DNA of 37,455 nt. Source: CAZGMN01 sp964645765. Its GTDB lineage: Bacteria > Acidobacteriota > Aminicenantia > Aminicenantales > Aminicenantaceae. Of this stretch, positions 1 to 8,543 are shown piece after piece. Location of the stretch: positions 1 to 37,455 of the forward strand of contig CAZYBE010000032.1 in NCBI GenBank assembly GCA_964645765.1. Reading direction: 5' to 3'. How positions within the stretch are numbered: position 1 is the stretch's first letter; each line of letters opens with the position of its first letter. A model generated the notes under the pieces. It did not search any database. It was not told where the DNA came from and saw only the letters and a program-made list of their open reading frames with translations. The position numbers and the translations under genes are program-made.

Positions 1-59
1 GGATTGTCCACTAAAGATTTGGCAATCAATTCAATGAGTTCTTTCACTGTAACCTCCAT
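1..59 (-). CDS. khpA: KhpA-type KH-domain RNA-binding protein, N-terminal end only
   Basis: Seen: reading leftward from an ATG at 59-57, the frame stays open to the window edge and gives MEVTVKELIELIAKSLVDNP. Known: KhpA (YlqC family) proteins begin with a closely similar helix (MKELVEYIAKALVDNPDEV-like). They are small KH-domain RNA-binding proteins, usually just downstream of rpsP, acting in RNA metabolism and cell-envelope control. Only about 19 codons are in the window, so the KH motif itself is not visible. A weak AGG lies about 10 bases before the ATG. The call rests on the N-terminal pattern alone. Confidence 0.7.
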   Translation of the reverse strand, partial: MEVTVKELIELIAKSLVDN

Positions 60-206
60 TAATACCTAAACTGTTTTTTTTCACCTTAGAGAAATTCTTT
101 CTACTCACTCGTTTCCCCTCAGCCGCTAATTCGCTCAGGTGTCTTTTTTTATCAAGTCAATATTCCGGTTTACCGGCTTTCTACGTTTAACCTGAAATCC
201 TTCTTA

Positions 207-261
207 TTTTTTTCTCTCTCCCTCTTTTTTCTCTTTTTCTTCTCGCTTTTTCTCTTTTTTC
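207..261. other. Homopyrimidine tract (plus strand), purine tract in the khpA leader
   Basis: Plus-strand bases 207-261 are C/T except for one G at 245, and C/T-rich sequence continues with few interruptions to about 300. On the minus strand it is a GA-rich stretch ahead of khpA. The remaining sequence between 60 and 323 holds no gene or clear promoter that I can support. A similar tract lies in front of rpoD. Confidence 0.85.
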
Positions 262-323
262 ATTGTCCCTTCTCTCTTTTTCTTTTGTCATTGATTTACT
301 TCCTTTCTGAGGAAAATCAGGGT

Positions 324-581
324 TTAATGGAACTCACGCAGCCCAGCCAACCTCTTCTTAGCATCCTCAACCTCAGCAATACCAGGGTCAGCGTCTTTCC
401 AGAGGTCAAGGAATTTATTATAATTATCTACGGCTTTGCCCTTCGCACCAGTTCCAGGCTCATGAGGTTTTCCTCTAAGAAGAATTGAGAAGACCTTCCG
501 CGAGAAAAACTTAGCTATTAAGCCATCATTAAAGTTTGAGACTTGCTGGAACTTTCCTTTTTTATCTCGCCCTCTTTTCAC
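324..581 (-). pseudogene. Decayed C-terminal fragment of a kinase/TPR-type protein
   Basis: An 85-codon frame whose last ~40 residues (about 324-460) closely match the C-terminus of the kinase-TPR protein at 22213-25332. Both contain KFLDLWKDADPG followed by EVEDAKKR. The match also shows at DNA level (the stretch around 345-420 against 22220-22295). The N-terminal half has no match and no recognisable domain, and there is no TPR array or kinase in front. I read it as the stump of a lost paralogue rather than a working small gene. The upstream part could belong to another eroded sequence. Confidence 0.65.
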
Positions 582-605
582 CTCGCACCCAGGAAATAGA
601 TTCAG

Positions 606-2072
606 CTATTTTGTAAAGGACTCTAGTTTTTGACTGTAACTAGAACGCTTTAACTTTCTTATCGCTTTTTCTTGGATTTGCCTGATTCTCTCACGCGTAA
701 CCTTGTATTGCTGCCCGACCTCTTCCAGGGTATGTTCGTTGCCGTCTCCCAACCCAAATCTCATTTTTAAAACGTTTGCTTCTCTCTGGGTATGAGTTTT
801 CAGCGCTTCCTCAATTTTCTCTTTCAAATTAATATGAATGACTTCATCGGGAGGAGAAAGGATATCCTTATCCTCGATAACATCACTCAAATGACTTTCA
901 TCTCCTTCTCCTATTGGCATCTCAAGTGAAAGAGGTACTTGGGCAATTTTCATGATTTTTTGTACCTTGCTGACGGGCATATCCATCTTTTCCGCAATCT
1001 CTTCATGTGTCGGCTCTCTACCATTTTCCTGGACAAGGCTTTTCGAAACTCTATTTAACTTGTTTATGACTTCGATCATATGCACAGGGATTCTTATCGT
1101 CCTTGCCTGATCAGCAATTGCACGTGTTATGGCTTGCCTTATCCACCAATGCGCATAAGTTGAAAATTTATACCCTCTTTGGTATTCAAATCTATCCACT
1201 GCTGTCATCAAGCCTATGTTTCCTTCCTGGATCAAATCAAGAAACTGGAGTCCGTAGTTACTGTATTTCTTGGCTATAGAAACCACGAGTCTTAGGTTAG
1301 AGGCAACAAGTTCTTTCTTCGCTCGATCGCAGATCTGCTCTCCTTTAGCGATGGTTTGCATTGTTTTTCTCAATTCCTGTAAATCAAGACCAATTTCTTT
1401 CTTGTATATTCTCAAAAGCTTATCGATTTTTTTGATCCTAAGTTTTAGTTCCTCTTTCACTTTCTTGCCCTTAGCCTTGGTGAAAGAGGCGTTCAACTCT
1501 TGCTTACTTGTTTCTAATTCGTCCATGACCTTTAGCTTTTCACGGAGACTCTCAATGACCTTATCGCTATAAGGTGAGCGGATATTAAGTTCCCTGATGA
1601 GGCGGCTCGTTTTGATGATGAGACGCCCCCGTGCAATAGCATATTTCTTTGATGCAGGGATTTTTTCTAATTGGGTGCTTAACTTTCTTATTTCATTGAT
1701 TCTGGCGAGAATCTTCTTTTTTTTCTCGAGTTTTCTTTTTGTCAATTCATCTTCTCTGGAATCTAACACAGGTTGGAAGACTTCATCATCTTCATCTATT
1801 TTCTCTTCCAGTGAGAGAATTTCATTGTGGACGAATCGTGTTTTTGAAAGGGCTTTAATAATTATCTCTTCTCCTCTTTCAATTTCCTTTGCTACGAGTA
1901 TCTCTGCCTCTCTTGTTAACAGCTGAATATTACCCATCTCTCTCATGTAGATTCTGACAGGATCCAATGTTTGCCCTGGGCCCTCGAAGGAAACGATGGG
2001 GGGCTTTCTTATTTCAGAGTGAACTTTCCTTTGTTTATCGAGAAATTTTATCCTGCGATCATCCACTTCCAT
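606..2072 (-). CDS. rpoD: RNA polymerase primary sigma factor RpoD (sigma-70/SigA)
   Basis: 488 residues. Region 1.2 is at about 31-69 (DPVRIYMREMG, LLTREAE). A charged, coiled-coil-rich non-conserved segment fills about 75-250. Region 2 is at about 257-333 with the core-binding and -10 recognition helices (LRLVVSIAKKY, DLIQEGNIGLM, STYAHWWIRQAI, RTIRIPVHM). Region 3 is at about 334-424. Region 4 is at 425-488 with the -35-binding helix-turn-helix (HTLEEVGQQYKVTRERIRQI). Known: this family directs housekeeping transcription. It is shorter than the E. coli protein and lacks an obvious region 1.1. The common STYATWW motif reads STYAHWW. A GGAG lies 9 bases before the ATG. Its leader contains a 54-nt purine tract. 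Consensus-like promoters elsewhere in the window (TTGACA/TATAAT) fit such a factor. Confidence 0.97.
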   Translation of the reverse strand: MEVDDRRIKFLDKQRKVHSEIRKPPIVSFEGPGQTLDPVRIYMREMGNIQLLTREAEILVAKEIERGEEIIIKALSKTRFVHNEILSLEEKIDEDDEVFQPVLDSREDELTKRKLEKKKKILARINEIRKLSTQLEKIPASKKYAIARGRLIIKTSRLIRELNIRSPYSDKVIESLREKLKVMDELETSKQELNASFTKAKGKKVKEELKLRIKKIDKLLRIYKKEIGLDLQELRKTMQTIAKGEQICDRAKKELVASNLRLVVSIAKKYSNYGLQFLDLIQEGNIGLMTAVDRFEYQRGYKFSTYAHWWIRQAITRAIADQARTIRIPVHMIEVINKLNRVSKSLVQENGREPTHEEIAEKMDMPVSKVQKIMKIAQVPLSLEMPIGEGDESHLSDVIEDKDILSPPDEVIHINLKEKIEEALKTHTQREANVLKMRFGLGDGNEHTLEEVGQQYKVTRERIRQIQEKAIRKLKRSSYSQKLESFTK

Positions 2073-2159
2073 GTTCGATACTCCAATACGAAAAGAGCAG
2101 AATTGTTACTGCTCTTAAGAAAATCTCCAAGTTTACTTTAAATTTCTTCTTTTTCTATG

Positions 2160-2213
2160 TTCTCTCTTTCTTTTCTCTCTCTTCCTTTCTCTTTTCTTTC
2201 TTTCCTTTCTCTC
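2160..2213. other. 54-nt uninterrupted homopyrimidine tract upstream of rpoD
   Basis: Every plus-strand base from 2160 to 2213 is C or T, so the rpoD-sense strand is pure purine. It begins about 90 bases upstream of the rpoD start codon. The rest of 2073-2501 contains a repeated TTGATTATT on the minus strand but no convincing promoter or gene. Confidence 0.9.
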
Positions 2214-2501
2214 ATATTTTTTCATTCATTATTCCTTTTTGGAATTTAAGAGTTAATCACAACCTCTTACATTCCAGTTAGGATACCTCTCTCTCATGGG
2301 AGGCCAATAATCAAGCAGCCTGATATCAGCAAATAATCAAGAAGATAAATTAGGCGTCTTTCAGGCAGAATTTTCCCTTCTTTTGGCTCGGATGGTAGGA
2401 GTATTTACGAATTTGCAGAGGAAAATGGGCAACCCCGGCAGCCCTCAAATATGCTTGAATACAAAATTTAACTATGATTTTAAATGTCTGAGTGCCGGTT
2501 A

Positions 2502-2786
2502 TCAGAAACGTCTCCCACCCCCGAACCCACCTCCACGGTCATCACGACGAGGGCGGGCCTCATTGACCTTAAGAGCGCGTCCCTTCAAATCTTTGCCATC
2601 AAGCCCGGAGATTGCGGACTGGGCTTCGGCACTGCTGGACATCTCCACAAATCCGAATCCCCTCGCATCCCCGCTGAATTTGTCTGTGATGATTTTGACA
2701 GATGTGACCTGCCCGAAGGCTCCAAAAGCCTGTCTCAAATCTTCTTCAGTGGCTTCTCGCGGTAAATTCCCTACATAAATATTCAT
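2502..2786 (-). CDS. RRM-domain RNA-binding protein with glycine-rich tail
   Basis: 94 residues: one RNA-recognition motif at 1-80 with RNP-2 (IYVGNL, residues 3-8) and RNP-1 (RGFGFVEM, about 42-49), then a short basic Gly/Arg tail (RRDDRGGGFGGGRRF). Known: such single-RRM proteins are abundant RNA chaperones in many bacteria and are often cold-induced. A strong AAAAGGAAG ribosome site lies just before the ATG. A sigma-70-like promoter at 2917-2945 predicts a leader of about 125 nt, a length often seen with temperature-responsive control. That control is inference. The nearby DEAD-box helicase fits an RNA-remodelling theme. Confidence 0.93.
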   Translation of the reverse strand: MNIYVGNLPREATEEDLRQAFGAFGQVTSVKIITDKFSGDARGFGFVEMSSSAEAQSAISGLDGKDLKGRALKVNEARPRRDDRGGGFGGGRRF

Positions 2787-2916
2787 TTCTTACTTCCTTT
2801 TGATAATGAATTTTTCAGGAGGAAAATAGTTTTTGCTTGTTGAAATTTTCTCTCCTCCTTTGTGATCCCTGCCTGTTCTTAAAACCGGACAGGTCTCTTT
2901 AATTTCAACATGGAGG

Positions 2917-2945
2917 ATATTATCACAGGTAAAGTTCAAATTCAA
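2917..2945 (-). promoter_or_regulatory. Sigma-70-like promoter of the RRM gene
   Basis: On the minus strand: TTGAAT (2945-2940), 17-bp spacer, TAATAT (2922-2917), with TGTGA directly before the -10. Transcription would start near 2910. The stretch 2946-3286 has no gene I can support; it has only a small CAACAG/CTGTTG inverted repeat near 3080-3098. Confidence 0.65.
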
Positions 2946-3286
2946 TCTAATCTTAAAGCAATTAAGACAATTTAAAATTACGTCATGAAATGTTAATATC
3001 CCGACGTTTTTAATTTGTGACTATTTTTGTGATTATAATGCGTGGCCATTGTCCAAAGATCAGCTGAACCTTGCAGCGCAACAGACAACTCCTGTTGTCG
3101 TAGTCATCCAGCCCATGACCACTCCTGTTGACATTCTTGGAAAGCGAGCCCCCTTCATGGCCGACTGTATGACTTGCTGAAAAATCCTGTGCTCCCTTTC
3201 AAACTGATGCTAGTTATGATGACTTGGCTGGGTCGGTCTGTTCGTTGGGTGAGATTCCTAACTCCACTTAGACAACAAAGTGGTAA

Positions 3287-3697
3287 TTACACTTTGATGG
3301 CATTGAAGATATTGGTATTACTCAAAATCCCGACAATCTCCTGGCCATCAAAAACAGGTGCTCTCCTGATGCCAGCCTGGTTGAACAGTCTGGCGCAGTA
3401 CTTCAGCTGAAGACCAGGGGAGACCATGACGAGCGGTTTAGACATGATCTCAAAGACTTTGACATCACTGGGATTCTTCCCTGGATCGACAACCTTGCTA
3501 ACCACATCCTTGCGGGTCACGATGCCCCAGGCATCCCCGGGGCTCCTTCGGTTCACGACCAAGCTGGAGACCCTTTTCTCTCTCATCAGCCTGATGGCAT
3601 TGGCCACCGTCTCATTGCCGTCAATGTATACCACATCCTTTGTCATGACATCAGCGGCTTTGGCAAACCTAATGTTTTTCAAAGCTTTTTCCACCAT
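3287..3697 (-). CDS. Tandem CBS-domain protein
   Basis: 136 residues made almost entirely of two CBS repeats (a Bateman module): repeat 1 at about 14-70 (ADVMTKDVVYIDGNETV, WGIVTRKDVV) and repeat 2 at about 80-134 (FEIMSKPLVMVSPG, GILSNTNIF). Known: stand-alone CBS pairs bind adenosine nucleotides or SAM and sense energy status. The partner is not identifiable. A strong GGAGGAG ribosome site precedes the ATG. A GTGGC-GCAA-GCCAC hairpin with a GNRA loop lies in its leader (3762-3775). No catalytic domain is attached and it appears monocistronic. Confidence 0.93.
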   Translation of the reverse strand: MVEKALKNIRFAKAADVMTKDVVYIDGNETVANAIRLMREKRVSSLVVNRRSPGDAWGIVTRKDVVSKVVDPGKNPSDVKVFEIMSKPLVMVSPGLQLKYCARLFNQAGIRRAPVFDGQEIVGILSNTNIFNAIKV

Positions 3698-4410
3698 TTT
3701 AGCTCCTCCTTTCTTTCAAATTTTTATTACTTTAGCCGACCCAGCCTCAGTAATATATAAAGTGGCTTGCGCCACATTTCTAACCATTGTATGTCGCCTA
3801 GAACAACTCTGATAGCTTGAACATTTCTTCCCTGTTTTAAGGATAGGTATTTCGTTTTTGACGGCTGCGGTCGATTGCGTATTTTCTCGGTTTTTCCCAT
3901 CCTCTCATCGTGAAAAATGCTACATCATGACGAGAAGAGATGTCAAGAAAATAGGAAAAAGCGATAGAACAGGGTCATGAAGGCCTGGAGTCGCTCGAAA
4001 AGCCGGAATTTGGCCAGATATCTCGCTCTGCTCGGAGAACGGAAGTAGCCGTACTCTCTTTCGAAACGTGACTCATATTCGGAGAGGAACCTGTCTAACT
4101 AATGAAAGAGCACCCGGTAGAGGACGGTACACTCGGGATGACGGGGCTGATAGACTCCTGCCATGGCAGGGGAGAAGAATCAAGAATTGGACCAATCTTG
4201 ATTGGAGAAGCATTTATGATGAAAAGACACAAGTTAGAGAGGCCGCTCGTACCGATCACGAGCTCAGAGCGTCAACTTCCGTTGACTATCACGCTTAGAT
4301 TGCCGAGGAATGAGATCTTATAGACGAGTCGGGGATGATGCAGCAACTCGGCATGGAGCTTAAGCCGAAAGGAGAGAGCAAGGAAAAGTAATCACTCGGA
4401 GTTTATGGTC
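3698..4410 (+). other. Long non-coding stretch; 3960-4410 structured, possible group II intron remnant
   Basis: No convincing gene. From about 3960 the composition changes and hairpins accumulate: a perfect palindrome CCTGCCATGGCAGG near 4160, an inverted repeat TTGG-a-CCAA near 4190, and GTCAAC-ttcc-GTTGAC near 4274. Two overlapping open frames (4068-4298 and 4102-4323) look like the spurious ORFs that structured RNA produces. Together with the domain-V-like hairpin at 4411-4439, this suggests the RNA part of a group II intron that has lost its reverse transcriptase. That is inference. No RT domain, tmRNA, RNase P or SRP core was found. Confidence 0.3.
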
Positions 4411-4439
4411 GGGCCGTAGGTACGAGTGCTGCACGGGTC
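4411..4439 (+). other. Hairpin resembling group II intron domain V, overlapping the helicase stop
   Basis: Arms GGGCCGT and ACGGGTC pair with one internal G-G mismatch around a 15-nt middle. The layout resembles the lower stem of domain V (canonical GAGCCGT...ACGGTTC), but the whole is 29 rather than 34 nt and the catalytic AGC reads GGC. It overlaps the stop codon of the minus-strand helicase, so it could equally serve as that gene's 3'-end hairpin. Confidence 0.3.
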
Positions 4440-5634
4440 ATTTGTTTTTTGATCCACGGCCTCGAAATCTCTTTCTGTAACTGTCTTCTAAACTCATGTC
4501 CGTGGCAAAAAGCTCATGGCTCGCCTTTTGAACGGGAATCTTCATGCCGATAAAAGATTCGATGGCCTCGAGGTGGTCGGCCGTGCCTTCGCTGGCCAAC
4601 GATATCGCCTTGCCCGAATTCCCGGCGCGGGCTGTCCGTCCGATCCGATGCACATAATTTTCACAATCCTGCGGAAGATCATAGTTAATGACCATTTCCA
4701 GGCCGTCAATGTGGAGCCCGCGGGCGGCAACGTCCGTGGCGACCAGAAAAGCGAACTTTCCAGCCATGAAATCGTCCACGATCTTCAATCTTTGGGTTTG
4801 GGGAAGGTCACCAGTCAGGTATCGGCTGCGGAACCCGTTGGATTGCAGGCTCTTGGCCAGGCGGAAAGCGACGTGCCGCATGTTTGTGAAAATGAGGGCG
4901 TTCTGGGGAGCCTGAGCCTTGAGAATCCCAAGCATGAGATTCATCTTGATGTGGCTCTTCACATAGTAGAGTTCCTGTAATATCGTATCCACCGTCACCC
5001 GTTCTGGAGTGACTTCGATGAATTCTGGATGGTTCAGGTATTCGGCGGCGATTTTTATGGAGACGCGGTTCAATGTCGCGCCAAAAAGCATGTTCTGCCG
5101 GGCCTGGCGGGGAGGCATTTTCTGAAGAAGTCTCTTGATGTCCGGGAGAAATCCCATGTCGAACAAGCGATCAGCCTCGTCGATGACCAGGATTCCGACA
5201 TCTTTTAGCCTTAAATAGCCCCGTTCGCCTAAATCCAGCAACCTTCCCGGCGTGCCGACGACGATGTCCAGGCCTTTTTTCAATAAAGCCAGCTGGCCGG
5301 CGTAGCCCACGCCGCCGAAAAAGCTGCCGATGGCGAACCCCAGATAGCCGTTTAAAAGCCGGGCTTCTTTTTCAATCTGGACGGCCAGCTCCCGGGTCGG
5401 CACGATGATTAGCGCCATTTTTTTCTTGGGCGCGCCGTCCAAGAGAATTCGCTCAAACAGCGTGATCAAGAACGCGGCGGTCTTGCCGGTTCCAGTTTGG
5501 GATTGAACGGCCACGTCCAGACCCCGCAGGGTTACAGCCAGGGTTAGTTCCTGGACGGCCGTCAGTTCTTCGTAGCCCCTGTCTGCTATACCATGCAGGA
5601 GACGGGACTCGAGTTTCAATTCATTAAAGTTCAT
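4438..5634 (-). CDS. DEAD-box ATP-dependent RNA helicase
   Basis: 398 residues with the full set of motifs in order: degenerate Q motif (LTAVQ), motif I SQTGTGKTA (about 44-52), Ia PTRELAVQ, Ib TPGR, II DEAD, III as GAT instead of the usual SAT, V ATDVAARG, VI HRIGRTARAG, and a short basic tail (RKRFRGRGSKNK). Known: these enzymes unwind short RNA duplexes in ribosome assembly or mRNA decay. The length and simple tail resemble RhlE/RhlB-type minimal helicases. I cannot assign the subfamily. AAAGGCAG precedes the ATG. The stop codon lies in the domain-V-like hairpin. Confidence 0.96.
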   Translation of the reverse strand: MNFNELKLESRLLHGIADRGYEELTAVQELTLAVTLRGLDVAVQSQTGTGKTAAFLITLFERILLDGAPKKKMALIIVPTRELAVQIEKEARLLNGYLGFAIGSFFGGVGYAGQLALLKKGLDIVVGTPGRLLDLGERGYLRLKDVGILVIDEADRLFDMGFLPDIKRLLQKMPPRQARQNMLFGATLNRVSIKIAAEYLNHPEFIEVTPERVTVDTILQELYYVKSHIKMNLMLGILKAQAPQNALIFTNMRHVAFRLAKSLQSNGFRSRYLTGDLPQTQRLKIVDDFMAGKFAFLVATDVAARGLHIDGLEMVINYDLPQDCENYVHRIGRTARAGNSGKAISLASEGTADHLEAIESFIGMKIPVQKASHELFATDMSLEDSYRKRFRGRGSKNK

Positions 5635-5745
5635 TGATCTGCCTTTTTATTGGAGATTAAAACATAAGGGGATGAAGGTCAGACGAAATTACCGTTTGGG
5701 CGGGAAAATCAATTCGTTTGACTATTTCCTACCAGATGTTTGAAG

Positions 5746-5774
5746 TTGGAGTATACCTTATACACGAATATATA
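5746..5774 (+). promoter_or_regulatory. Candidate promoter upstream of the SYLF gene
   Basis: TTGGAG, 17-bp spacer, TATATA. It is the best match in the 357-bp gap 5635-5991 but lies over 200 bases upstream of the start codon, so the link is uncertain. Nothing else was recognised in this gap. Confidence 0.3.
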
Positions 5775-5991
5775 GCAAGAGAAATAAAACAAAGATCATT
5801 ATCCTCAATTGAAAAGGCGACTCAATGGAGCGGTTTGACTTACTGATTCTTTGTTAGTGATAGGAGTTTCCTTTTTACGCGAAGTGGCAGAGCAGGGGCG
5901 AGACCTCATAAACCCTGCGGATTATCTCGGAACAGACGGGCAATTGATAACTCATCCTTCTTAAAATAAAATATAACTTTAGGAGTTGAAA

Positions 5992-6714
5992 ATGATATTC
6001 ATACGAAAAAAGATAATTCTCCTGATCATATCGGTATTTTTCCTTGCTTCCTTGCTCTGTGTGAAGGGCCAGGATTCAGAGAACAAAATGACTTCCACTC
6101 CAGGCGCAGAAAGAATCGAGAAGGCTATACGAGTCATCACCGACATCGTGGACATCCCCGAAGAGGGCCTGCCATCCACCCTGCTCAAAAAATCATATGG
6201 AATTGCTGTAATTCCTGGCGTGATCAAAGCCGCCAAAGGATTTGGAGGACAATATGGCCGGGGGATTCTCGTCATCCGCAATGAAAAAGGAGATTGGAGC
6301 AATCCGGTCTTTATAACGCTTATCGGCTGGAGCATTGGGTGGCAGATCGGAGTTCAAAAAGCCGATATTGTCCTGGTTTTTAAGACGCGCAAGGGCATCG
6401 AAAATATCGATTCGGGAAAAATAACGTTAGGCGCTGATCTCAGTGTCTCGGCAGGCCCTGTGGGCCGAAGTGCCGAAGCAAGCACTGACCTTGAATTTGA
6501 AGCAGAAATCTATTCATACTCCAAAAGCCGGGGCCTGTTTGCTGGAGCCTCTATAAAAGGAGCCTCGCTCCAGATTGACAAAGACGCCAACAATGCCTTC
6601 TATGGGCAAGGGCTCAACGCCAAAGATATTTTTAAAGGCAAAGAACTCAAAGTCCCGCCTGTGATTGAAAAACTTAGAAATACTCTTGAAAAATACACAT
6701 CAACTCATTCTTAA
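5992..6714 (+). CDS. Secreted SYLF (Ysc84/DUF500) lipid-binding domain protein
   Basis: 240 residues from ATG 5992, preferred over the TTG at 5986 because AGGAG at 5981-5985 is 6 bases from the ATG but touches the TTG. An N-terminal signal peptide (RKKIILLIISVFFLASLLCVKG) is followed by the SYLF domain: GIAVIPGVIKAAKGFGGQYG, RGILV, then SGKITLGADLSVSAGPVGR and a late YSYSKSRGLFAGASIKGA. Known: SYLF domains bind phosphoinositides or other lipids; bacterial versions are exported and of unclear role. It converges on the PhzF gene, and the two coding ends overlap by 15 bp. Confidence 0.92.
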   Translation: MIFIRKKIILLIISVFFLASLLCVKGQDSENKMTSTPGAERIEKAIRVITDIVDIPEEGLPSTLLKKSYGIAVIPGVIKAAKGFGGQYGRGILVIRNEKGDWSNPVFITLIGWSIGWQIGVQKADIVLVFKTRKGIENIDSGKITLGADLSVSAGPVGRSAEASTDLEFEAEIYSYSKSRGLFAGASIKGASLQIDKDANNAFYGQGLNAKDIFKGKELKVPPVIEKLRNTLEKYTSTHS

Positions 6715-7602
6715 GCCCCACCACCCTCGGGCAACAGGAATAACCTGCCCTCCAACAGCAACTTCCACGCGGCCATTCTTCTTGCTCGCTCGTAAAGCCA
6801 ACAGCGATGGCCTGCCGATCTCGTATCCTTGTCCTGTGCGAATATCGATCGCTGCCGACTGGAAATAGCGATTTTTTACGAGATAGGCAGCCAGGCAGCC
6901 GTTACCGCTGCCTGTTGCTGGGTCTTCAGGAATCCCAAAGCAAGTAGGGAAAACACGGACAGCAAGGTCCTGTCTCTCTGTGTACCCTCCGCGGCAGAAG
7001 ACCAAAATGATTTTAGCCCAAGTTTCTTTGATGAGTTTATAATAAGCTTCTTTGGAAATTTCCACTCGCTTTAAGGCATCGAGCGTCTTTAAAGGAACAA
7101 TGATGAAGGGCAGGCCTGTTGAGACTTGCTCGATTGGCCAGCGGCTATCGATATCATCCTCCTTGAGATTGAGAACCGCAGCCAGGCGCCCTTTATCCAG
7201 AATCTCCCCAAATCTTGGCTCAGCCTGCCTCATCCAGAGCAGGCTGTCTTTGGCTCCCTCGGCAGGAAGGGAAACTGGAATCTGGCCAACTTTGAGATTT
7301 AAGATAATTTCTCTGGCAGTTTTTTTGATGACGTGCCTTTGAATGATATAGGCTGTGCCCAGCGTGGGATGACCGGCAAACTCAACCTCTGCTCCAGGGG
7401 TAAAAATACGGACATTGTATCCACCTTTCTCCTGTTCCTCGGAGAGGATAAACGTTGTCTCAGAAAAGTTTATTTCCCTTGCAATCTGCTGCATCTGTGA
7501 ATCAGACAGAGACGCACAATCTAAGAAAGTTGCCAGTTGATTTCCTGAATATCTCTCTTCAGCAAAAACGTCCGTGATGAAAAATCTCATTTTTTGATTC
7601 AT
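6700..7602 (-). CDS. PhzF-family isomerase/epimerase-like protein
   Basis: 300 residues with the two-lobed diaminopimelate-epimerase-like fold signature of PhzF: catalytic Glu in NFSETTFIL (about 45-53), FAGHPTLGTAY at about 75-85, and EDPATGSGNG in the second lobe. Known: the family includes trans-2,3-dihydro-3-hydroxyanthranilate isomerase, but most members are of unknown substrate. No phenazine genes are nearby, so phenazine synthesis is unlikely. GGAGAAGG precedes the ATG. The 3' end overlaps the SYLF gene on the other strand. Confidence 0.93.
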   Translation of the reverse strand: MNQKMRFFITDVFAEERYSGNQLATFLDCASLSDSQMQQIAREINFSETTFILSEEQEKGGYNVRIFTPGAEVEFAGHPTLGTAYIIQRHVIKKTAREIILNLKVGQIPVSLPAEGAKDSLLWMRQAEPRFGEILDKGRLAAVLNLKEDDIDSRWPIEQVSTGLPFIIVPLKTLDALKRVEISKEAYYKLIKETWAKIILVFCRGGYTERQDLAVRVFPTCFGIPEDPATGSGNGCLAAYLVKNRYFQSAAIDIRTGQGYEIGRPSLLALRASKKNGRVEVAVGGQVIPVARGWWGLRMS

Positions 7603-7780
7603 GGCCTTCTCCGTTTTCCTGATATTACATTTTTTTAGCCATTAAGCCAATTCTTTCCGAGAGGATATTTCAAGCCAGAGCTGAGGCACGCCAAGGATCC
7701 AGAATTTCTCAAGAAAGCAAAGAAGGCATTGAAGAATATTGGAGTGAGTCTTTTAAGGAGAGATTTAAACCTGGATTCTT

Positions 7781-8281
7781 TTAATAACCGATCCGCTTAA
7801 CGACGATTACAGGCACTAACAAGTATTGCCCATTACCCGCATCCCTTAGCGATTGCCCTGCATCAAAATCCAGAACCAACTCAACTGTGCCATCGACCCT
7901 GATTGTGAAAACAGCAGGGATAATCACCTCGTAAGGCGGGTCTACAGTTATGTTGAAGGTTCGAGTATCGGCCACGACAGAAGCAGCTGAGACAACTAAC
8001 TTGATGCCAGTATAAGTTCCTTCCTGCAATTTAACCTCGGCAACAATGTCTTCTCTATCCCGCAAGGAAAGCAAATCAAAAGTCAGCGAATCACTCAATA
8101 TATTATCTGCCCAGTTTCCGTCTTGTTTTCTTAGGTATATCCCGCTCATCGTAACATAAACATGTTCTAGACCAGCGATCGATGCGTCTGTCAAGTAAAG
8201 CTGGAAGTTTCCAGTCTTTTCAGAGGAACATCCGCTTAAAAGCAAAGCAACAAGGATTGCTCCCAAGATGAGTTTCTTCAT
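7781..8281 (-). CDS. DUF4382 lipoprotein
   Basis: 166 residues: signal peptide with lipobox (LLLSGC, Cys18), then a DUF4382-like beta domain (GNFQLYLTDASIAGLEHVYVT near the start, LDFDAGQSL and YLLVPVIVV near the end). Known: DUF4382 proteins are exported or envelope-anchored, with no established function. GGAGGAGAA lies just before the ATG. It stands alone; the next minus-strand gene upstream is the HD-domain protein 263 bp away. Confidence 0.9.
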   Translation of the reverse strand: MKKLILGAILVALLLSGCSSEKTGNFQLYLTDASIAGLEHVYVTMSGIYLRKQDGNWADNILSDSLTFDLLSLRDREDIVAEVKLQEGTYTGIKLVVSAASVVADTRTFNITVDPPYEVIIPAVFTIRVDGTVELVLDFDAGQSLRDAGNGQYLLVPVIVVKRIGY

Positions 8282-8388
8282 TTCTCCTCCTTATATAGTT
8301 GCCCTCTCCTATTTAGGCCTCATTTTTTTCTACATCTAATTTCACTCGATGCATCAAGGATGTCAATCATCGTTTCGGGTGATTTTAG

Positions 8389-8407
8389 GGGGGATTTTCC
8401 GTTCACC
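8389..8407 (+). repeat. Short repeat GGGGGATTTTCCnnTCACC, copy 1
   Basis: Matches copy 2 at 9680-9698 in 17 of 19 bases. The two copies lie just outside the two ends of the HD-domain gene (8544-9503), in the same orientation. Apart from this, 8282-8543 holds nothing I recognise. Confidence 0.55.
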
Positions 8408-8543
8408 TCTCAAGATTAAAGGTAAAAGACATTCTTGATTAATTCTTGACTTTGGCTTATATAAACCAGTAAGCAGAAGACAATGCTTGCAGGAATTTCT
8501 ATCGAACCCTTTCGAGGGGATTTAGAAGGCCTGACAGGGATGG

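Noticed and set aside
4030..4060. Resemblance of CGGAAGTAGCC to the SRP RNA domain IV
   Set aside because: The conserved asymmetric loop and flanking helix are not present; the match is too short.
4068..4323. Two overlapping small frames of 73-76 codons
   Set aside because: They overlap in different frames, lack ribosome sites and lie across hairpins; better explained as structured non-coding DNA.
7680..7800. About 40-codon plus-strand frame (KPELRHAKDPEFLKKAKKAL)
   Set aside because: No start codon or ribosome site, unknown family, and it runs into the DUF4382 gene; possibly a gene stump but not supportable.
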